Below are positions 14,021-24,392 of a DNA stretch of 47,758 nucleotides, piece by piece. Both the position numbers and the translations under genes were made by a program. This DNA comes from DATGIQ01 sp035295665 (lineage in GTDB: Bacteria; Planctomycetota; Planctomycetia; Gemmatales; Gemmataceae). Below the pieces are notes generated by a model. It made no database searches and had not been told where the DNA came from. It saw only the letters and a list, made by a program, of their open reading frames with translations. Location: positions 1-47,758 of the forward strand of contig DATGIQ010000324.1 in NCBI GenBank assembly GCA_035295665.1, given 5' to 3'. Positions within the stretch are counted from its first letter, which is position 1; each line of letters begins with the position of its first letter.

Positions 14021-17000
14021 GCCATACGGTGGGAACCCAGCAAGAGAATTTCGCCCTCGATGAGCGCATCGATCAGGTTTGCACGCCCTTCGAAATTGCC
14101 TGCAAAGCCGCTCTGCAAGGCAGCCGGTGGCCGGCGATTGAGGATGCGTTGACCGCGTTCGCTGGATCGGGGCGACATGATCTCTTGCGCGAATTGGTCC
14201 TTCTGGAAATCCATTATCGCCGGCGCGGCGGTCAACAGCCCATTGTAGACGAGTATCACGCCCGCTTTCCGGAACTGGATCGTGCCTGGTTGATCCGCGC
14301 TGTCGCGCCCGCTTCCCTGCTTGCGGAACGGCCGCCAATCGGCTCGCCTGTCGCTCAAATGCCGTCGCTTGGAGCCGGGAGGATCCCGCCGCGGTTGGGC
14401 GACTACCGCATCCTGCGTGAAGTGGGCCGCGGCGGCATGGGCCTGGTCTACGAAGCGATCCAGGAGTCGCTGGGAAGACACGTGGCCCTGAAGGTGTTGC
14501 CCTTCAACGGCTGGCTCGGCCCGACGCACCTGGAGCGTTTCCAGCGCGAGGCTCGGTCCGCGGCTAAGCTTCATCACACGAATATCGTCCCGGTCTTTGG
14601 TGTCGGTGAGCATGAGGGAGTGCATTACTATGCCATGCAATATATCGAGGGGGTAGGCCTACACGATGTGCTGCGTGAAGTTAAGCAGCGGCGCAGGGCT
14701 CAAGAGGCGGCCTCCCCGACCGGATCCCAAGATTTGGCTGCGGACGTCGCCGCGAGCCTTGTGACCGGTCGTTTTGCGCAGTCGCCGGCGGAAGCATGTC
14801 TGCCTGGAGGAAACAACGCGTCATCGGACGGTACACCAGTCCCGGCAGCGAATCAGACCGAGCCGAAATCCGATGCGATCTGGGATGATCGCTCGTTGAA
14901 CGAGGATTCAGAGAATCCTGCCGCTTTGCGATCCGTCGCACCCGGCTGGTCACAAGCCGAGTATTTCCGTGGAGTGGCCCGCATCGGCTTGCAGGTGGCG
15001 GAGGCGCTGGAGTACGCCCACCGCCAAGGCATCCTGCACCGGGATATCAAGCCCTCGAACCTCTTGCTGGATACGGCGGGCACGGTGTGGGTCACGGACT
15101 TCGGCCTGGCCAAAGCTGAAGGCGGGGAGGATTTGACATGTCCAGGTGACATTGTCGGTACGCTGCGCTACATGGCTCCTGAGCGCTTCCAGGGTCATTC
15201 GGAACCGCGCAGCGATGTGTACAGTCTTGGCCTGACCCTTTACGAATTACTGACGCTGCGGCCGGCGTTCTCGGAATCCGATCGCGCCCCCCTCATCGAG
15301 CAGACGCGAACCGAAACTCCTCCGCCGCCGCGTCAGCTGGACGTGCGAATCCCGCGCGATCTCGAAACCATCGTCCTTAAGGCGATGGCCAAGGAGCCCA
15401 GTGCACGCTATGCGACCGCCGAGGCGTTGGCCGATGACCTGCACCGCTATCTGGCGGATCGGCCGATTCAGGCGCGCCGGAGCACGATGATGGAACAAAC
15501 GTGGCGCTGGTGCCGACGTAATCCCATCGTGGCAGGTTTGTTCCTCGCCCTGCTAATCGTCCTAACCAGCGGACTGGCCGGCGTAACATGGCAGTGGCGC
15601 CGGGCAGAGGCCAACGCCCAGCAGACCGACGAGCACCGAAGGCGAGCCGAAAAAAGCTATCGCCTGGCGCGCGAAGGATTGGAAGAATGCGTGGCCAAGG
15701 TGGCGGAGGATCCCCGCCTCAACTCCGGCCCTTTGGAGGACCTGCGCCGGGAAGTGCTCCATGCCGAATTGCTCTTTTACCAGAAATTCGTCGAACTCCG
15801 GGGCGACGAACCGGACTTCCAGGCCGAACGCGGCCGCGCTTTCCGCGAACTTGGCAATGTGACTCAACAGCTGGCCTCCAAAACGGAAGCCATCGACTAT
15901 TATCAGAAAGCTCTCGCCATTTTTTCGGAATTGCTTCGTGATCATCCGGATGTCGCGGATTACCAAGCGGAATTGGGCAAGAACCATGAAAACCTTGGCG
16001 TGATGTATCGCTTCACGGGTCGCCCACAGGAAGCCGAGCAAGCGTTTCAACGGGCGTTAATCATCGATCGGAAGTTAGTCCACGACCACTCCGCCATCCC
16101 CCGGCATCGATCGTCTCTGGCCCATGTCCTGCACAATTTGGCCGTTGTGTACCAAGAGACTAACCGGGCACGCGCAGCCGAAGAAACTTATCAGCAGGCA
16201 TTGACGCTCTCCAAGGAACTGGTCCAGGAAAACCCCACCATCGCCCTATACAAGGATGAGCTGGCCTTGACCTATAACAACTTGGGACTCATCTTCGCGG
16301 CCAGTGGTCGCAATCAGCTGGCGGAGCAAGCGTACCAGGAGGCGCGAACGCTCGGCACGGACTTGGTCCGCGAGCACCCCGGTGTCGTTCGTTACAAGGC
16401 CGGCCTTGGCTTGGCTTCCAATAACCTGGGTCTCCTCTACCATGACACCCAGCGTTACCAGGAAGCGGAGGCGGTCGAACGAGAAACGCTTCGAATCGGT
16501 CAAGAACTGGTACGTGATCATCCGGCGAATACCGATTTTGCGATTCAGCTCGGGGGATCGCAGTGCAACCTGGGTGGGACTCTGGCTGCTACGAAACGAA
16601 CTGAGGAGGCATCGGAATTGTGTGCGCAGGCTGTGGCTGTCCTGGAAGCAGCTGTGGCGAAGGAGTCGAATCATCGGACAGGGCAAACGTTCCTCCGCAA
16701 CTCCCGCGATGCGCTGGCAATGGCACTCGACCAACTCGGACGACACGGTGAAGCTTTGCATATGTGGGAGCGGGCTCTGGAAGTCCCGGATGGCCGACCG
16801 CCCGAAGAATACCGCTTCCAACATGCGCGAACGTTGGTTCGGATGCAACAGGTTGATCGGGCAGCATCCGAAGTTCGGTCTGTCGTGGAGGCCTCGGACG
16901 CCTCTGGATCCGCGCTTTATGGTGCCGCCCGTTTCTATGTCTTTGCGGCGGGGGTTCTGAAGGGCAAAGATCCGTCTGCGGAAGACTATGCGGTTCACGC

Positions 17001-17595
17001 GGTTCAATTCCTCCGGCAGGCCTATGCCCGGGGCTTCCAGGATCTGCGCGCCCTCCGAGCGGATTTCACATTTGACCCGCTGCGGGACCGTCCAGACTTC
17101 CAGCATCTGCTCACGGAGCTCAAAGTGTCGCCAGTCCTGCGCGTCCCGGATGCGATCGAGGGAGAAGATCTACGAATCGTTGGCTGCAGTGCGAATTGCC
17201 GCGCCGGCACCCAGGACATGCGGGGGTTCGGCCTCGATCTTTGGAGCAATGACAAACAACTCTTTGCGCATATCGAGCAAGCAGGCGCGTGGACCGAGCT
17301 GGAAGTACCGGTCGCCACCGACGGTCCACAGCGGTTGATCGTCTATCTCACCAAGGCTGCCGACTTCGGCATCGTGCAGTTCTCCGTCGACGGCAAGCTC
17401 CTTGCAAAGCCCATTGATCTGTGCCTTCCCGGTTCTCAGCCGAGCGTGGGACCTATTGATTTGGGCGTGGTCAATTTGAAGAAAGGCACAGCGATCCTCC
17501 GTCTGGAAGTAGTTGGAGCCAACTCGGAGTCCAAAGGCTACCGATACGCCTGGGGACTCGATTGCCTGGTGCTCCAGCCGGAGCAAGTCCGTTGA
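14017..17595 (+). CDS. Membrane Ser/Thr protein kinase with TPR repeats and C-terminal lectin-like domain
   Basis: The 1192-aa product starts with an about 120-aa helical region, then a Hanks-type kinase domain (about 129-480). Seen are the glycine loop GRGGMG, Lys159 in VALKVLP, catalytic Asp343 in HRDIKPSN and Asp361 of DFG. A polar low-complexity insert of about 75 residues splits the domain before the catalytic loop. Residues about 503-526 form one membrane helix (VAGLFLALLIVLTSGLAGVT). Beyond it come a coiled-coil section and at least five TPR-like repeats (for example AIDYYQKALAIF, AEQAFQRALIID, AEETYQQALTLS). The last 130 residues are beta-rich (FGIVQFSVDGKLL, YRYAWGLDCLVL) and resemble a carbohydrate-binding jelly roll. 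The kinase is predicted cytoplasmic and the TPR and lectin-like parts outside. It overlaps the ECF gene by four bases. Confidence 0.88.
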   Translation: MSHTVGTQQENFALDERIDQVCTPFEIACKAALQGSRWPAIEDALTAFAGSGRHDLLRELVLLEIHYRRRGGQQPIVDEYHARFPELDRAWLIRAVAPASLLAERPPIGSPVAQMPSLGAGRIPPRLGDYRILREVGRGGMGLVYEAIQESLGRHVALKVLPFNGWLGPTHLERFQREARSAAKLHHTNIVPVFGVGEHEGVHYYAMQYIEGVGLHDVLREVKQRRRAQEAASPTGSQDLAADVAASLVTGRFAQSPAEACLPGGNNASSDGTPVPAANQTEPKSDAIWDDRSLNEDSENPAALRSVAPGWSQAEYFRGVARIGLQVAEALEYAHRQGILHRDIKPSNLLLDTAGTVWVTDFGLAKAEGGEDLTCPGDIVGTLRYMAPERFQGHSEPRSDVYSLGLTLYELLTLRPAFSESDRAPLIEQTRTETPPPPRQLDVRIPRDLETIVLKAMAKEPSARYATAEALADDLHRYLADRPIQARRSTMMEQTWRWCRRNPIVAGLFLALLIVLTSGLAGVTWQWRRAEANAQQTDEHRRRAEKSYRLAREGLEECVAKVAEDPRLNSGPLEDLRREVLHAELLFYQKFVELRGDEPDFQAERGRAFRELGNVTQQLASKTEAIDYYQKALAIFSELLRDHPDVADYQAELGKNHENLGVMYRFTGRPQEAEQAFQRALIIDRKLVHDHSAIPRHRSSLAHVLHNLAVVYQETNRARAAEETYQQALTLSKELVQENPTIALYKDELALTYNNLGLIFAASGRNQLAEQAYQEARTLGTDLVREHPGVVRYKAGLGLASNNLGLLYHDTQRYQEAEAVERETLRIGQELVRDHPANTDFAIQLGGSQCNLGGTLAATKRTEEASELCAQAVAVLEAAVAKESNHRTGQTFLRNSRDALAMALDQLGRHGEALHMWERALEVPDGRPPEEYRFQHARTLVRMQQVDRAASEVRSVVEASDASGSALYGAARFYVFAAGVLKGKDPSAEDYAVHAVQFLRQAYARGFQDLRALRADFTFDPLRDRPDFQHLLTELKVSPVLRVPDAIEGEDLRIVGCSANCRAGTQDMRGFGLDLWSNDKQLFAHIEQAGAWTELEVPVATDGPQRLIVYLTKAADFGIVQFSVDGKLLAKPIDLCLPGSQPSVGPIDLGVVNLKKGTAILRLEVVGANSESKGYRYAWGLDCLVLQPEQVR

Positions 17596-18109
17596 CCGTT
17601 GAACCGACGTTCCGGCCAACCCACTTTCTGCGGCCCATCCGCGCCCTCATAACATCCGCAACTTGATCGGTAAACCTGTCGTTGCCTGAACTCGGAAGGG
17701 ATGGCGCGCGAATCGGTGTCGGGTATTAGTCCCGAGGGGGCATGACCCAGATAGAAACGCTCCGTTATCGGCGCGCCTTCTCCACAAAGCTTGGAGGAAG
17801 CTCCCCGTGTCGGTCTCATACTGGACCAAAAAGCGTTCGAACCCGACGTCCCCTCCCCGCTCGTGCAGTGGCTGTGGCAGCCGTCCACATCGGCCGTCCC
17901 GGCGTTGGCTTAAACTCCGATCAGAGGCTCTGGAGGTTCGCTTTGGCACCAGCCGCCAATAATTCGGCGGTAGCCCGGAAACCCTGCGGAACCAATTCCT
18001 CTATGCCCAACGATGATCTGGCGGTGTTCAGGCTGCTGAACCGCGTTAAGGACGCGGCGCTCTCCAACGGGTGCCGACAACGGTAAACGCCTCATCCCAA
18101 AGGAGATCT
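17596..18109 (+). other. 514-base intergenic stretch without a supported gene
   Basis: No complete gene with a plausible start is seen. Two coding-like scraps exist: a plus frame without start codon from about 17753 to 17910 (containing RVGLILDQKAFEPDVPSPLV), and a minus frame over about 17930-18080 (EELVPQGFRATAELLAAGAK) that recalls ankyrin-like helices. Both are too short to name. The end carries the AGGAG site at 18101-18105 of the giant gene. Confidence 0.4.
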
Positions 18110-21100
18110 ATGATGTTTCCCGCTCTGATGAATGGCTCGTGCCGCGCTGGCGAAAGGCCAGACCAGACTCAGCAGCACCGGCCACGCCCCCGAATTATCC
18201 ACCCTTGTCAGCTCCGCCTCGAAGTTCTGGAAGATCGTACCCTCCTGTCAGGAATCGATTACGGCCGCGTGCCAGAACTTCTGCAGCCGCTCGTGGACAA
18301 CACGCTTCAGCCCAGCGTATCGCAGCAATTCGCCAATGCGGCCAATCTCCCCATCATCGGCAATCAGCTGCAACTGCAAAGCAACCATGTCCTGAGCAGC
18401 CTGCTCGACCAGATTGCCGTTCAGCTAGGGACAGCCAAGGATACGGGTAATCCGGAGGCCGATATCCAACACGCACTCGGTTCGCTCGTCATCGTGGAGC
18501 CCGCCACGCAGTATATTGCTAACGGCGTGGCCGTCGAATTCCTCGTACACCAATCCGTCTGCTTTTCGGGGTCGTTGTCGCAGGTAGAAATGAAGGCCCT
18601 GGCCGGCTTTCTCAGTGTTCAAGGAACATCGCAGGGGCCGTCGGTCACGGTCGGTTTTGATTTTCTCCTGCAATTCAGCTACACGAACAACTCGATGTTG
18701 GTCCTTGGGTTACCCAACGGCATGGCCGCCCTTTCCAGTATTTCGAATGCGCCTCCAATCAACGCTCCCCTGGCGATCAATCTGGCGGCCAACTCTATAG
18801 GAGGCACTCCGTTCCAATTCAAGGCCCTCGTCAACGGCCTTTTGACCAGCACAGTCACGGACAAAGGCGACTCCGGCTTCGTCGCTTCCGTCGGAGTTAA
18901 CCTCGATGCGAGGGGCAATGCCAGTAGTCCATTCCTGGCCCCGAACAGCCGCCTGCACCTAGATGTCCAGCTCGATTCCGGTCTCATTCCCGGCCAAGCT
19001 ACATTTAACATCGACGTGACCTCGCAATTGACACTCGACTGGCAGTTCAATAACACCGATCTGAATGCCACGCTGGACGCATTTGGCACCATCTCGAATG
19101 TCCAATTCAGCGGCGTGGGAATCCGAGCAAAAGACTTCGGCGTCAATTTCCTGACGCCCGTCATCCAGAAAATCCAGGCGATCACGGCCCCGTTTGAGCC
19201 GATCGCCAGCATCCTGAACTCGGCCGTACCGGGGCTCACCATTTTCGGTATCAAACCGACGTTGGCTCAGGTCCTGGACATCGTCACGAACAGCGGCAGT
19301 TTGATCGAAGATATTGCCGGCTCCATCGACGGCATCAATAAGCTGAACTTGAATCCGAATATTTCGGACAACCAATTCGTCACCTTTGGCGATTTCAAGC
19401 TGGTGGATTCGAGCTCCGGAGGGAGCTTGACCCCGGCGGACCTGGATGCCCGCAACTTCAGGATCCCCGACGGGACTCATTTCAACCCACCCTCAACCAC
19501 AGACCTGAATGTCTATCTCAACCAAGCGGAGCAAGTGATCAAGGGACTGAGTTTTCCGATCGTCGAGGCCGGTGCCAATGGCCAAGCGCCGGCTGTGTTC
19601 AATCTCTTACAGGGCAGGGATGTCTCGTTCTTCCAGTACAACGATACGTTTGGTTCGGACAAGGCGCTCACGGTTGGCCCAATCCCTCTGTTTTCGATTG
19701 GTTTCGTCACGGTCGGAATCAAGGGAACCGTTGGCTTCAAAGCCGTGCTCGATACCGGCTACGACACCGCAGGGGTGCGAAAATACTTGGGCGACCCCCA
19801 ACACGACACCGGCGATCTGGCCAACGGGTTCTATCTCAAGACGGACACGGGGCTCAAAATCACGGCGGGGATGGACCTCTACGGCTCTGTGGTCATCGCC
19901 ACGGTCAATGCCGGCATCCGGGGCGAGATCGATTTCACGTTGGGTAGCTACCAGGCCGATCCGTCGGGCAAGATCCGCCTGGATGATCCGAACCTCGCCG
20001 GCAACCTGGATGACCCGCTGTCGGTTTTTGATATCAACGGCAAAATCAGCTTGGTCTTCCGCATCGACGTGGGTTTCGACGTCGGCCCAATCCATGTTAC
20101 GCTGTTCTCTTTCAACTTGCCGGAAATTCCGATTTTTGATTTCAGTACGGCACGGCATCCATCCCAGCCGAATGCCAAGGGCATCATTGATCTGGGCATT
20201 TTGAGCGGCGATCACAACATCGACGTACATGAGTATAAGCACCGGGTTACAGATCAACTTACCGAGGGCGGTATCGAGATCGACGACAACGGTGCCATCA
20301 AGCGCTACCCCACGACCGACATTTGGACTGACTCCACCGGGACGCACCGCACTGTCCTTACGTCGTACCATCAGATCGATATTCAATTCCAAGCGGGCAC
20401 CAATCACCGCGTGACTGTGGAGCACGGCGTGGTTGGAGATGAAGTGACCTTCCAGCCGGTCGACGCCGAGATCCTGGACGGATCCGGAGCCAGTCCCAAC
20501 AGTCAGGATGATTTTGAGTATTACGCCTCCGGCCAAGCCGTCATGGTCGGCGGCCCAGGCAACAGCAACCTGACCGGCGGAACTTGGGAATTCGGCGGAG
20601 GAGTTCCTGTCGATTTCGTCCCCGAGAACGAACCTGACTTTCCCAAGTGGGCCGCCGAGGATGTCGGACCCCTGGCGGTGGAACGGCCGCTTCAAGCCGG
20701 TGATGGTGATGATAAGCTGACTGGCAGCGGGCATCTGTACGGCGGCTCTGGAAACAACATCTTCTACGGAAGCGGCCAACTCTTCGGCGGTGGCTCCCTG
20801 GCTGAGCTCGGGCTATACACGATGCCAGGAGACCAGTTTTATTTCAAGGGAGGGCGGAATGATTTCTATCTGCATCCCGCGCTGGATCAGTTTGGCTTCC
20901 CTACGGGGGCGGACACGGTCTATGGCGGCAATGGCGGACAGAACTATCTGGAGTACATCGGTGTGCTCGCCAACCTATCGCAGGATGGCCCGAACAGCAA
21001 CATCATCGTCGGGCCCAATCCGTTCGGCATGGACGACTTGGACGCGCACGCCAGCCTTACCCTATCCGATGTATATCCTGGTGGGAGTCCCACACAATAT

Positions 21101-24100
21101 TCGCTCAGCGCCCTCGACATCGATTACCTGTCCGTCGAGCTCGGCGGGGGCAATATTTCCCTCGGATATCGTAGCTCGGCCGGCCAAATTTTCGACCTGA
21201 GTGATACATCGCTCCAGGGCATGAGCGTGTGGGACACCAAGCCGGAAGCGGGCGTCCATGTGATGACCTATGGCCGGCCCGAGGCAAACGATCATTACAA
21301 CATCTTCTCGGATGGCCAGGAAGGGCTCGCCATTCATAATGAGCGCTTTGACCCCGTCCGAAACGGGTTCATCGAGGACAGTCCGCCGCTCGATATCCAG
21401 GGACTTGCGGCGAACGGCGTCTCTCATAGCTCCGTGACGCTTGCGGAGGGGAACGGCTTCGACACGGTGCGGGTCACCGAGGCGAACCTCGTCAACGAGC
21501 AAGTCATTCTGACCGTACAGGGGGGAGGGAATGGTCCGACCGATACGCTGATCCTTGATGATAGCGCTCTGCGGATCTCCGCAACCTGGGACATCGAAGG
21601 CTCCGCCGTCACTCGTACTTACGAAATCTATGATGCGGGAACTCACAAGTACCTTTTCGTCAACCAGACGGTTCATTACAGCAATATCGCCGAACTTGAC
21701 ATCGACTCCGGCAAAGCCAACAGCTATTTCGAGTTCAGTCCGGATGGTCAGAATCTCGATGAACTGCCCGGCGCCGTGAATCTCTCCCCCAATGGCGGCA
21801 ACAGCGAGATCGATGTCTTCGATCAAAGCAGCCATCATGGGGAGGGCTGGAGCATCGCTCAATTTGGTGTTACCCGCACGTCGGATTTCGCTCACGGAGC
21901 CCCCTTTGTCCTGCGAACACTCTCGTATGCACCTCCGGTCAATGTCAATAGCCAGCTACAGACGCTGGTCATTGACGGCGGCGTTGGTGGGAGTACGTTT
22001 GCGCTGACGAATTTCAATGGAACCTCCGGTGGCGACCTCGATTTTCTTCCCGCCTCCGTAACGCTCAACGGCGCCGGCAACCCGAAAGACACCTTGATTG
22101 CGGATGATAGCCAAAACAACTCCGACAACATCGTCTGGAAGGTGTCCGGCACCAACATTAGTCGTACCTTCCCAGCCTTCTATCACCCTCCGGGTACGCA
22201 CTACGGCGACGCTTCCATCGACTATAGCCAGATTGCCAATCTGGTCCTCCGAGGCAGCGCCCCGGCAAAGACATATATCCTCAGCCCCGATCGAAGAAAC
22301 CTGGACGAGCTACCCGCCAATGTGACGATCCAGGATCAGAACGCCGGCTCCCGCAATAATCAGCTGCTGGTCAACGATCAGGACAGCCAGCCGGAATACT
22401 GGCCCGCGCTGCCCCGGACCACGTCCTGGTTCATCAATGGTACGATGATCCAGCGCACCAACTACATCAAGGGTGAAATCCTGGGGGCTCCTATCGACGT
22501 GGCCGTCGCGCACACCATCACGCACGACGCCCAGACGGTCACCAGCAACGGCGGACTCGCCGGCAACAACTTCCTGGTGCACCCCTGGTCAATCGGTGCG
22601 CTGACCATCGCTGGTGGCACGGGGTCCGATGCCTTGACCATCGACGACCGGGATGGAACTGGGTTTTCGCAATGGGACCTCTCCGTCACGCGGGCGACTC
22701 ACACCATCCCCGGGGACGTTCCGATTGTGTTCCCGATCAATTATTTCGGGCTGGGTAGCATGGAGGTCGACGGCGAAAATGCCGGCGCGTCGTTCACGCT
22801 CGAGGACCCGGGTGTCGTGCTGACCACCATCGATATGGGACCCGCCCCGGACGCAGTTCAGGTGAACGGCCTGAGTGGGTTGCTCACGGTGAAAGGGGCC
22901 GCTCCCAGCGGCCTGAGCAGTTCCCTCAATACCATCAATATCAACAACGCTCCCGTTATCCTGAGTCCCGCCGCGGCCGCCTACATCAGTAGCCATTTTG
23001 CCGTGAACAGTTCCTTCGTCTTCTTGGATAACCAGAGCACCGAGCCGCGGACCGGCCTCTTCCAGGACTCCCAGGGACACACGCTGTCGCCGGGCTCTGT
23101 CTTTCTTGCCCAGGGTCTCAAGCTCGAGTTATTGACGTACACCGGCGACGATGGCAATAAGGATGTAGATTTGAACCATTTGAATGCTCCGCCTTCCATC
23201 AGCAACCTTGCTTTTCAGCCGATTGAAGTCGCTCCCTCCGCTCTGACGGCCACGATCGATGACCCCGATCTCACCGACATGCTTACCGTCACGGTGGACT
23301 GGGGCGATCACAGCCAGCCGGGCGTCTATCATTTGCCCGGTGGATCCAAGGCGTTCAGCACGAGCCATTCCTATCCAGAAGAGACGACAGTGGCGTATCA
23401 CATTCTGGTTGCCGTATCCGACGGTCACCCGGATGGGACGGCCAGCGCAGCGCTCTGGGCGGCGGTCGGTGATGCGCCGTTGCAATTGTTGAGCGTGGGT
23501 AACAGCACGGCCTCGATGATGGATCATCCCGAGCTATTCCCCACCGAAAGGCAGTCGTTCTCTGGGATCATCACCCAGTTCAATGACCCGGGTAGCGACG
23601 GCACTGTCCAGGATTACTCGGCGATGGTTACCTGGGGCGACGGCAGCACACCAACGAAGGGCACCGTTATGGTCGTCAATCTCTTCGATGGGCTGCGCCG
23701 GTTCGTGGTTCAAGGGAGCCATACCTTTGCCGAGCAGGGCAAGTACACGCTCCATGTGGACATCACGGACGTGGGCGGCAGCAAGCTCTCCGCCAGTGGA
23801 ACAGAGATCGTCCGCGATGCCCCCCTGCAAGCCCAGGGACAGAATGGGCAGGTGGCCGTGAATGAGAAATTCAATGGAATCGTAGCCAGCTTCACCGATC
23901 CAGGCGGTGATGGCACCGTCGGCGACTACCTGGCCAACATTGACTGGGGTGATTCACAGGACGCGCCGTTTCTTGGCACGATCCAGGCGAATGGATCCAA
24001 TCAATTCAGTGTCTATGGGAGCCACCGGTACCATGATCGGGGCAGTTACACGGTGACGATCGAGATCGATGATGTGGGCGGGAGCACGGTCACCGTCACC

Positions 24101-24388
24101 GGTACCATCGTCGTCGGGGTGGTCCCCCCTCCCGGAGCCAGACCTGGCAGAGGCGGCCAGGCCTTTGGCCTTGGCATCAACCGTGAAGCCGCCGCCGCGC
24201 CGGGGACGCCCAGCCAGCAGAATCTCGAGCGCGAGGCTGTCGCGCACATCATGAGCGACCCCAGTCATCTTTCCAGCGCCCCATCGATGGGGCACGACCG
24301 TCTGGGCAGTCGCTTAATCCGTACAGACCGTTGGGAGGAAGGGTATCTCGCAATCCTGGATGAATCATTCTGGGAAACGATTCGTTAG
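18110..24388 (+). CDS. Giant surface protein with PKD-like domains, 2092 aa
   Basis: The start at 18110 (MMFPALMNG) is chosen because AGGAG lies four bases upstream. Residues about 34-46 hold LRLEVLEDRTLLS, an N-terminal motif common in very large planctomycete exported proteins, here in place of a classical signal peptide. Residues about 60-700 are a beta-rich region. At about 860-945 there are RTX-like Gly/Asp repeats (GDGDDKLTGSGHLYGGSG, YGGNGGQNYL). About 1110-1620 contains four imperfect repeats of roughly 130 residues with phrases such as LDELPGAVNL / LDELPANVTI and DTLILDD / DTLIADD. Three PKD-like domains follow near 1715, 1840 and 1944 (VDWGDH, VTWGDG, IDWGDS), then an Ala/Gly/Pro-rich link and a 50-residue C-terminal tail. 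Likely cell-surface adhesive or structural. It follows the ECF-kinase pair on the same strand after 514 bases. Confidence 0.85.
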   Translation: MMFPALMNGSCRAGERPDQTQQHRPRPRIIHPCQLRLEVLEDRTLLSGIDYGRVPELLQPLVDNTLQPSVSQQFANAANLPIIGNQLQLQSNHVLSSLLDQIAVQLGTAKDTGNPEADIQHALGSLVIVEPATQYIANGVAVEFLVHQSVCFSGSLSQVEMKALAGFLSVQGTSQGPSVTVGFDFLLQFSYTNNSMLVLGLPNGMAALSSISNAPPINAPLAINLAANSIGGTPFQFKALVNGLLTSTVTDKGDSGFVASVGVNLDARGNASSPFLAPNSRLHLDVQLDSGLIPGQATFNIDVTSQLTLDWQFNNTDLNATLDAFGTISNVQFSGVGIRAKDFGVNFLTPVIQKIQAITAPFEPIASILNSAVPGLTIFGIKPTLAQVLDIVTNSGSLIEDIAGSIDGINKLNLNPNISDNQFVTFGDFKLVDSSSGGSLTPADLDARNFRIPDGTHFNPPSTTDLNVYLNQAEQVIKGLSFPIVEAGANGQAPAVFNLLQGRDVSFFQYNDTFGSDKALTVGPIPLFSIGFVTVGIKGTVGFKAVLDTGYDTAGVRKYLGDPQHDTGDLANGFYLKTDTGLKITAGMDLYGSVVIATVNAGIRGEIDFTLGSYQADPSGKIRLDDPNLAGNLDDPLSVFDINGKISLVFRIDVGFDVGPIHVTLFSFNLPEIPIFDFSTARHPSQPNAKGIIDLGILSGDHNIDVHEYKHRVTDQLTEGGIEIDDNGAIKRYPTTDIWTDSTGTHRTVLTSYHQIDIQFQAGTNHRVTVEHGVVGDEVTFQPVDAEILDGSGASPNSQDDFEYYASGQAVMVGGPGNSNLTGGTWEFGGGVPVDFVPENEPDFPKWAAEDVGPLAVERPLQAGDGDDKLTGSGHLYGGSGNNIFYGSGQLFGGGSLAELGLYTMPGDQFYFKGGRNDFYLHPALDQFGFPTGADTVYGGNGGQNYLEYIGVLANLSQDGPNSNIIVGPNPFGMDDLDAHASLTLSDVYPGGSPTQYSLSALDIDYLSVELGGGNISLGYRSSAGQIFDLSDTSLQGMSVWDTKPEAGVHVMTYGRPEANDHYNIFSDGQEGLAIHNERFDPVRNGFIEDSPPLDIQGLAANGVSHSSVTLAEGNGFDTVRVTEANLVNEQVILTVQGGGNGPTDTLILDDSALRISATWDIEGSAVTRTYEIYDAGTHKYLFVNQTVHYSNIAELDIDSGKANSYFEFSPDGQNLDELPGAVNLSPNGGNSEIDVFDQSSHHGEGWSIAQFGVTRTSDFAHGAPFVLRTLSYAPPVNVNSQLQTLVIDGGVGGSTFALTNFNGTSGGDLDFLPASVTLNGAGNPKDTLIADDSQNNSDNIVWKVSGTNISRTFPAFYHPPGTHYGDASIDYSQIANLVLRGSAPAKTYILSPDRRNLDELPANVTIQDQNAGSRNNQLLVNDQDSQPEYWPALPRTTSWFINGTMIQRTNYIKGEILGAPIDVAVAHTITHDAQTVTSNGGLAGNNFLVHPWSIGALTIAGGTGSDALTIDDRDGTGFSQWDLSVTRATHTIPGDVPIVFPINYFGLGSMEVDGENAGASFTLEDPGVVLTTIDMGPAPDAVQVNGLSGLLTVKGAAPSGLSSSLNTININNAPVILSPAAAAYISSHFAVNSSFVFLDNQSTEPRTGLFQDSQGHTLSPGSVFLAQGLKLELLTYTGDDGNKDVDLNHLNAPPSISNLAFQPIEVAPSALTATIDDPDLTDMLTVTVDWGDHSQPGVYHLPGGSKAFSTSHSYPEETTVAYHILVAVSDGHPDGTASAALWAAVGDAPLQLLSVGNSTASMMDHPELFPTERQSFSGIITQFNDPGSDGTVQDYSAMVTWGDGSTPTKGTVMVVNLFDGLRRFVVQGSHTFAEQGKYTLHVDITDVGGSKLSASGTEIVRDAPLQAQGQNGQVAVNEKFNGIVASFTDPGGDGTVGDYLANIDWGDSQDAPFLGTIQANGSNQFSVYGSHRYHDRGSYTVTIEIDDVGGSTVTVTGTIVVGVVPPPGARPGRGGQAFGLGINREAAAAPGTPSQQNLEREAVAHIMSDPSHLSSAPSMGHDRLGSRLIRTDRWEEGYLAILDESFWETIR

Positions 24389-24392
24389 AAAT

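Noticed and set aside
18032..18060. Small hairpin (CCGCGT and ACGCGG) upstream of the giant gene
   Set aside because: A six-base stem is common by chance at this GC content, there is no T run, and it is distant from any stop codon.
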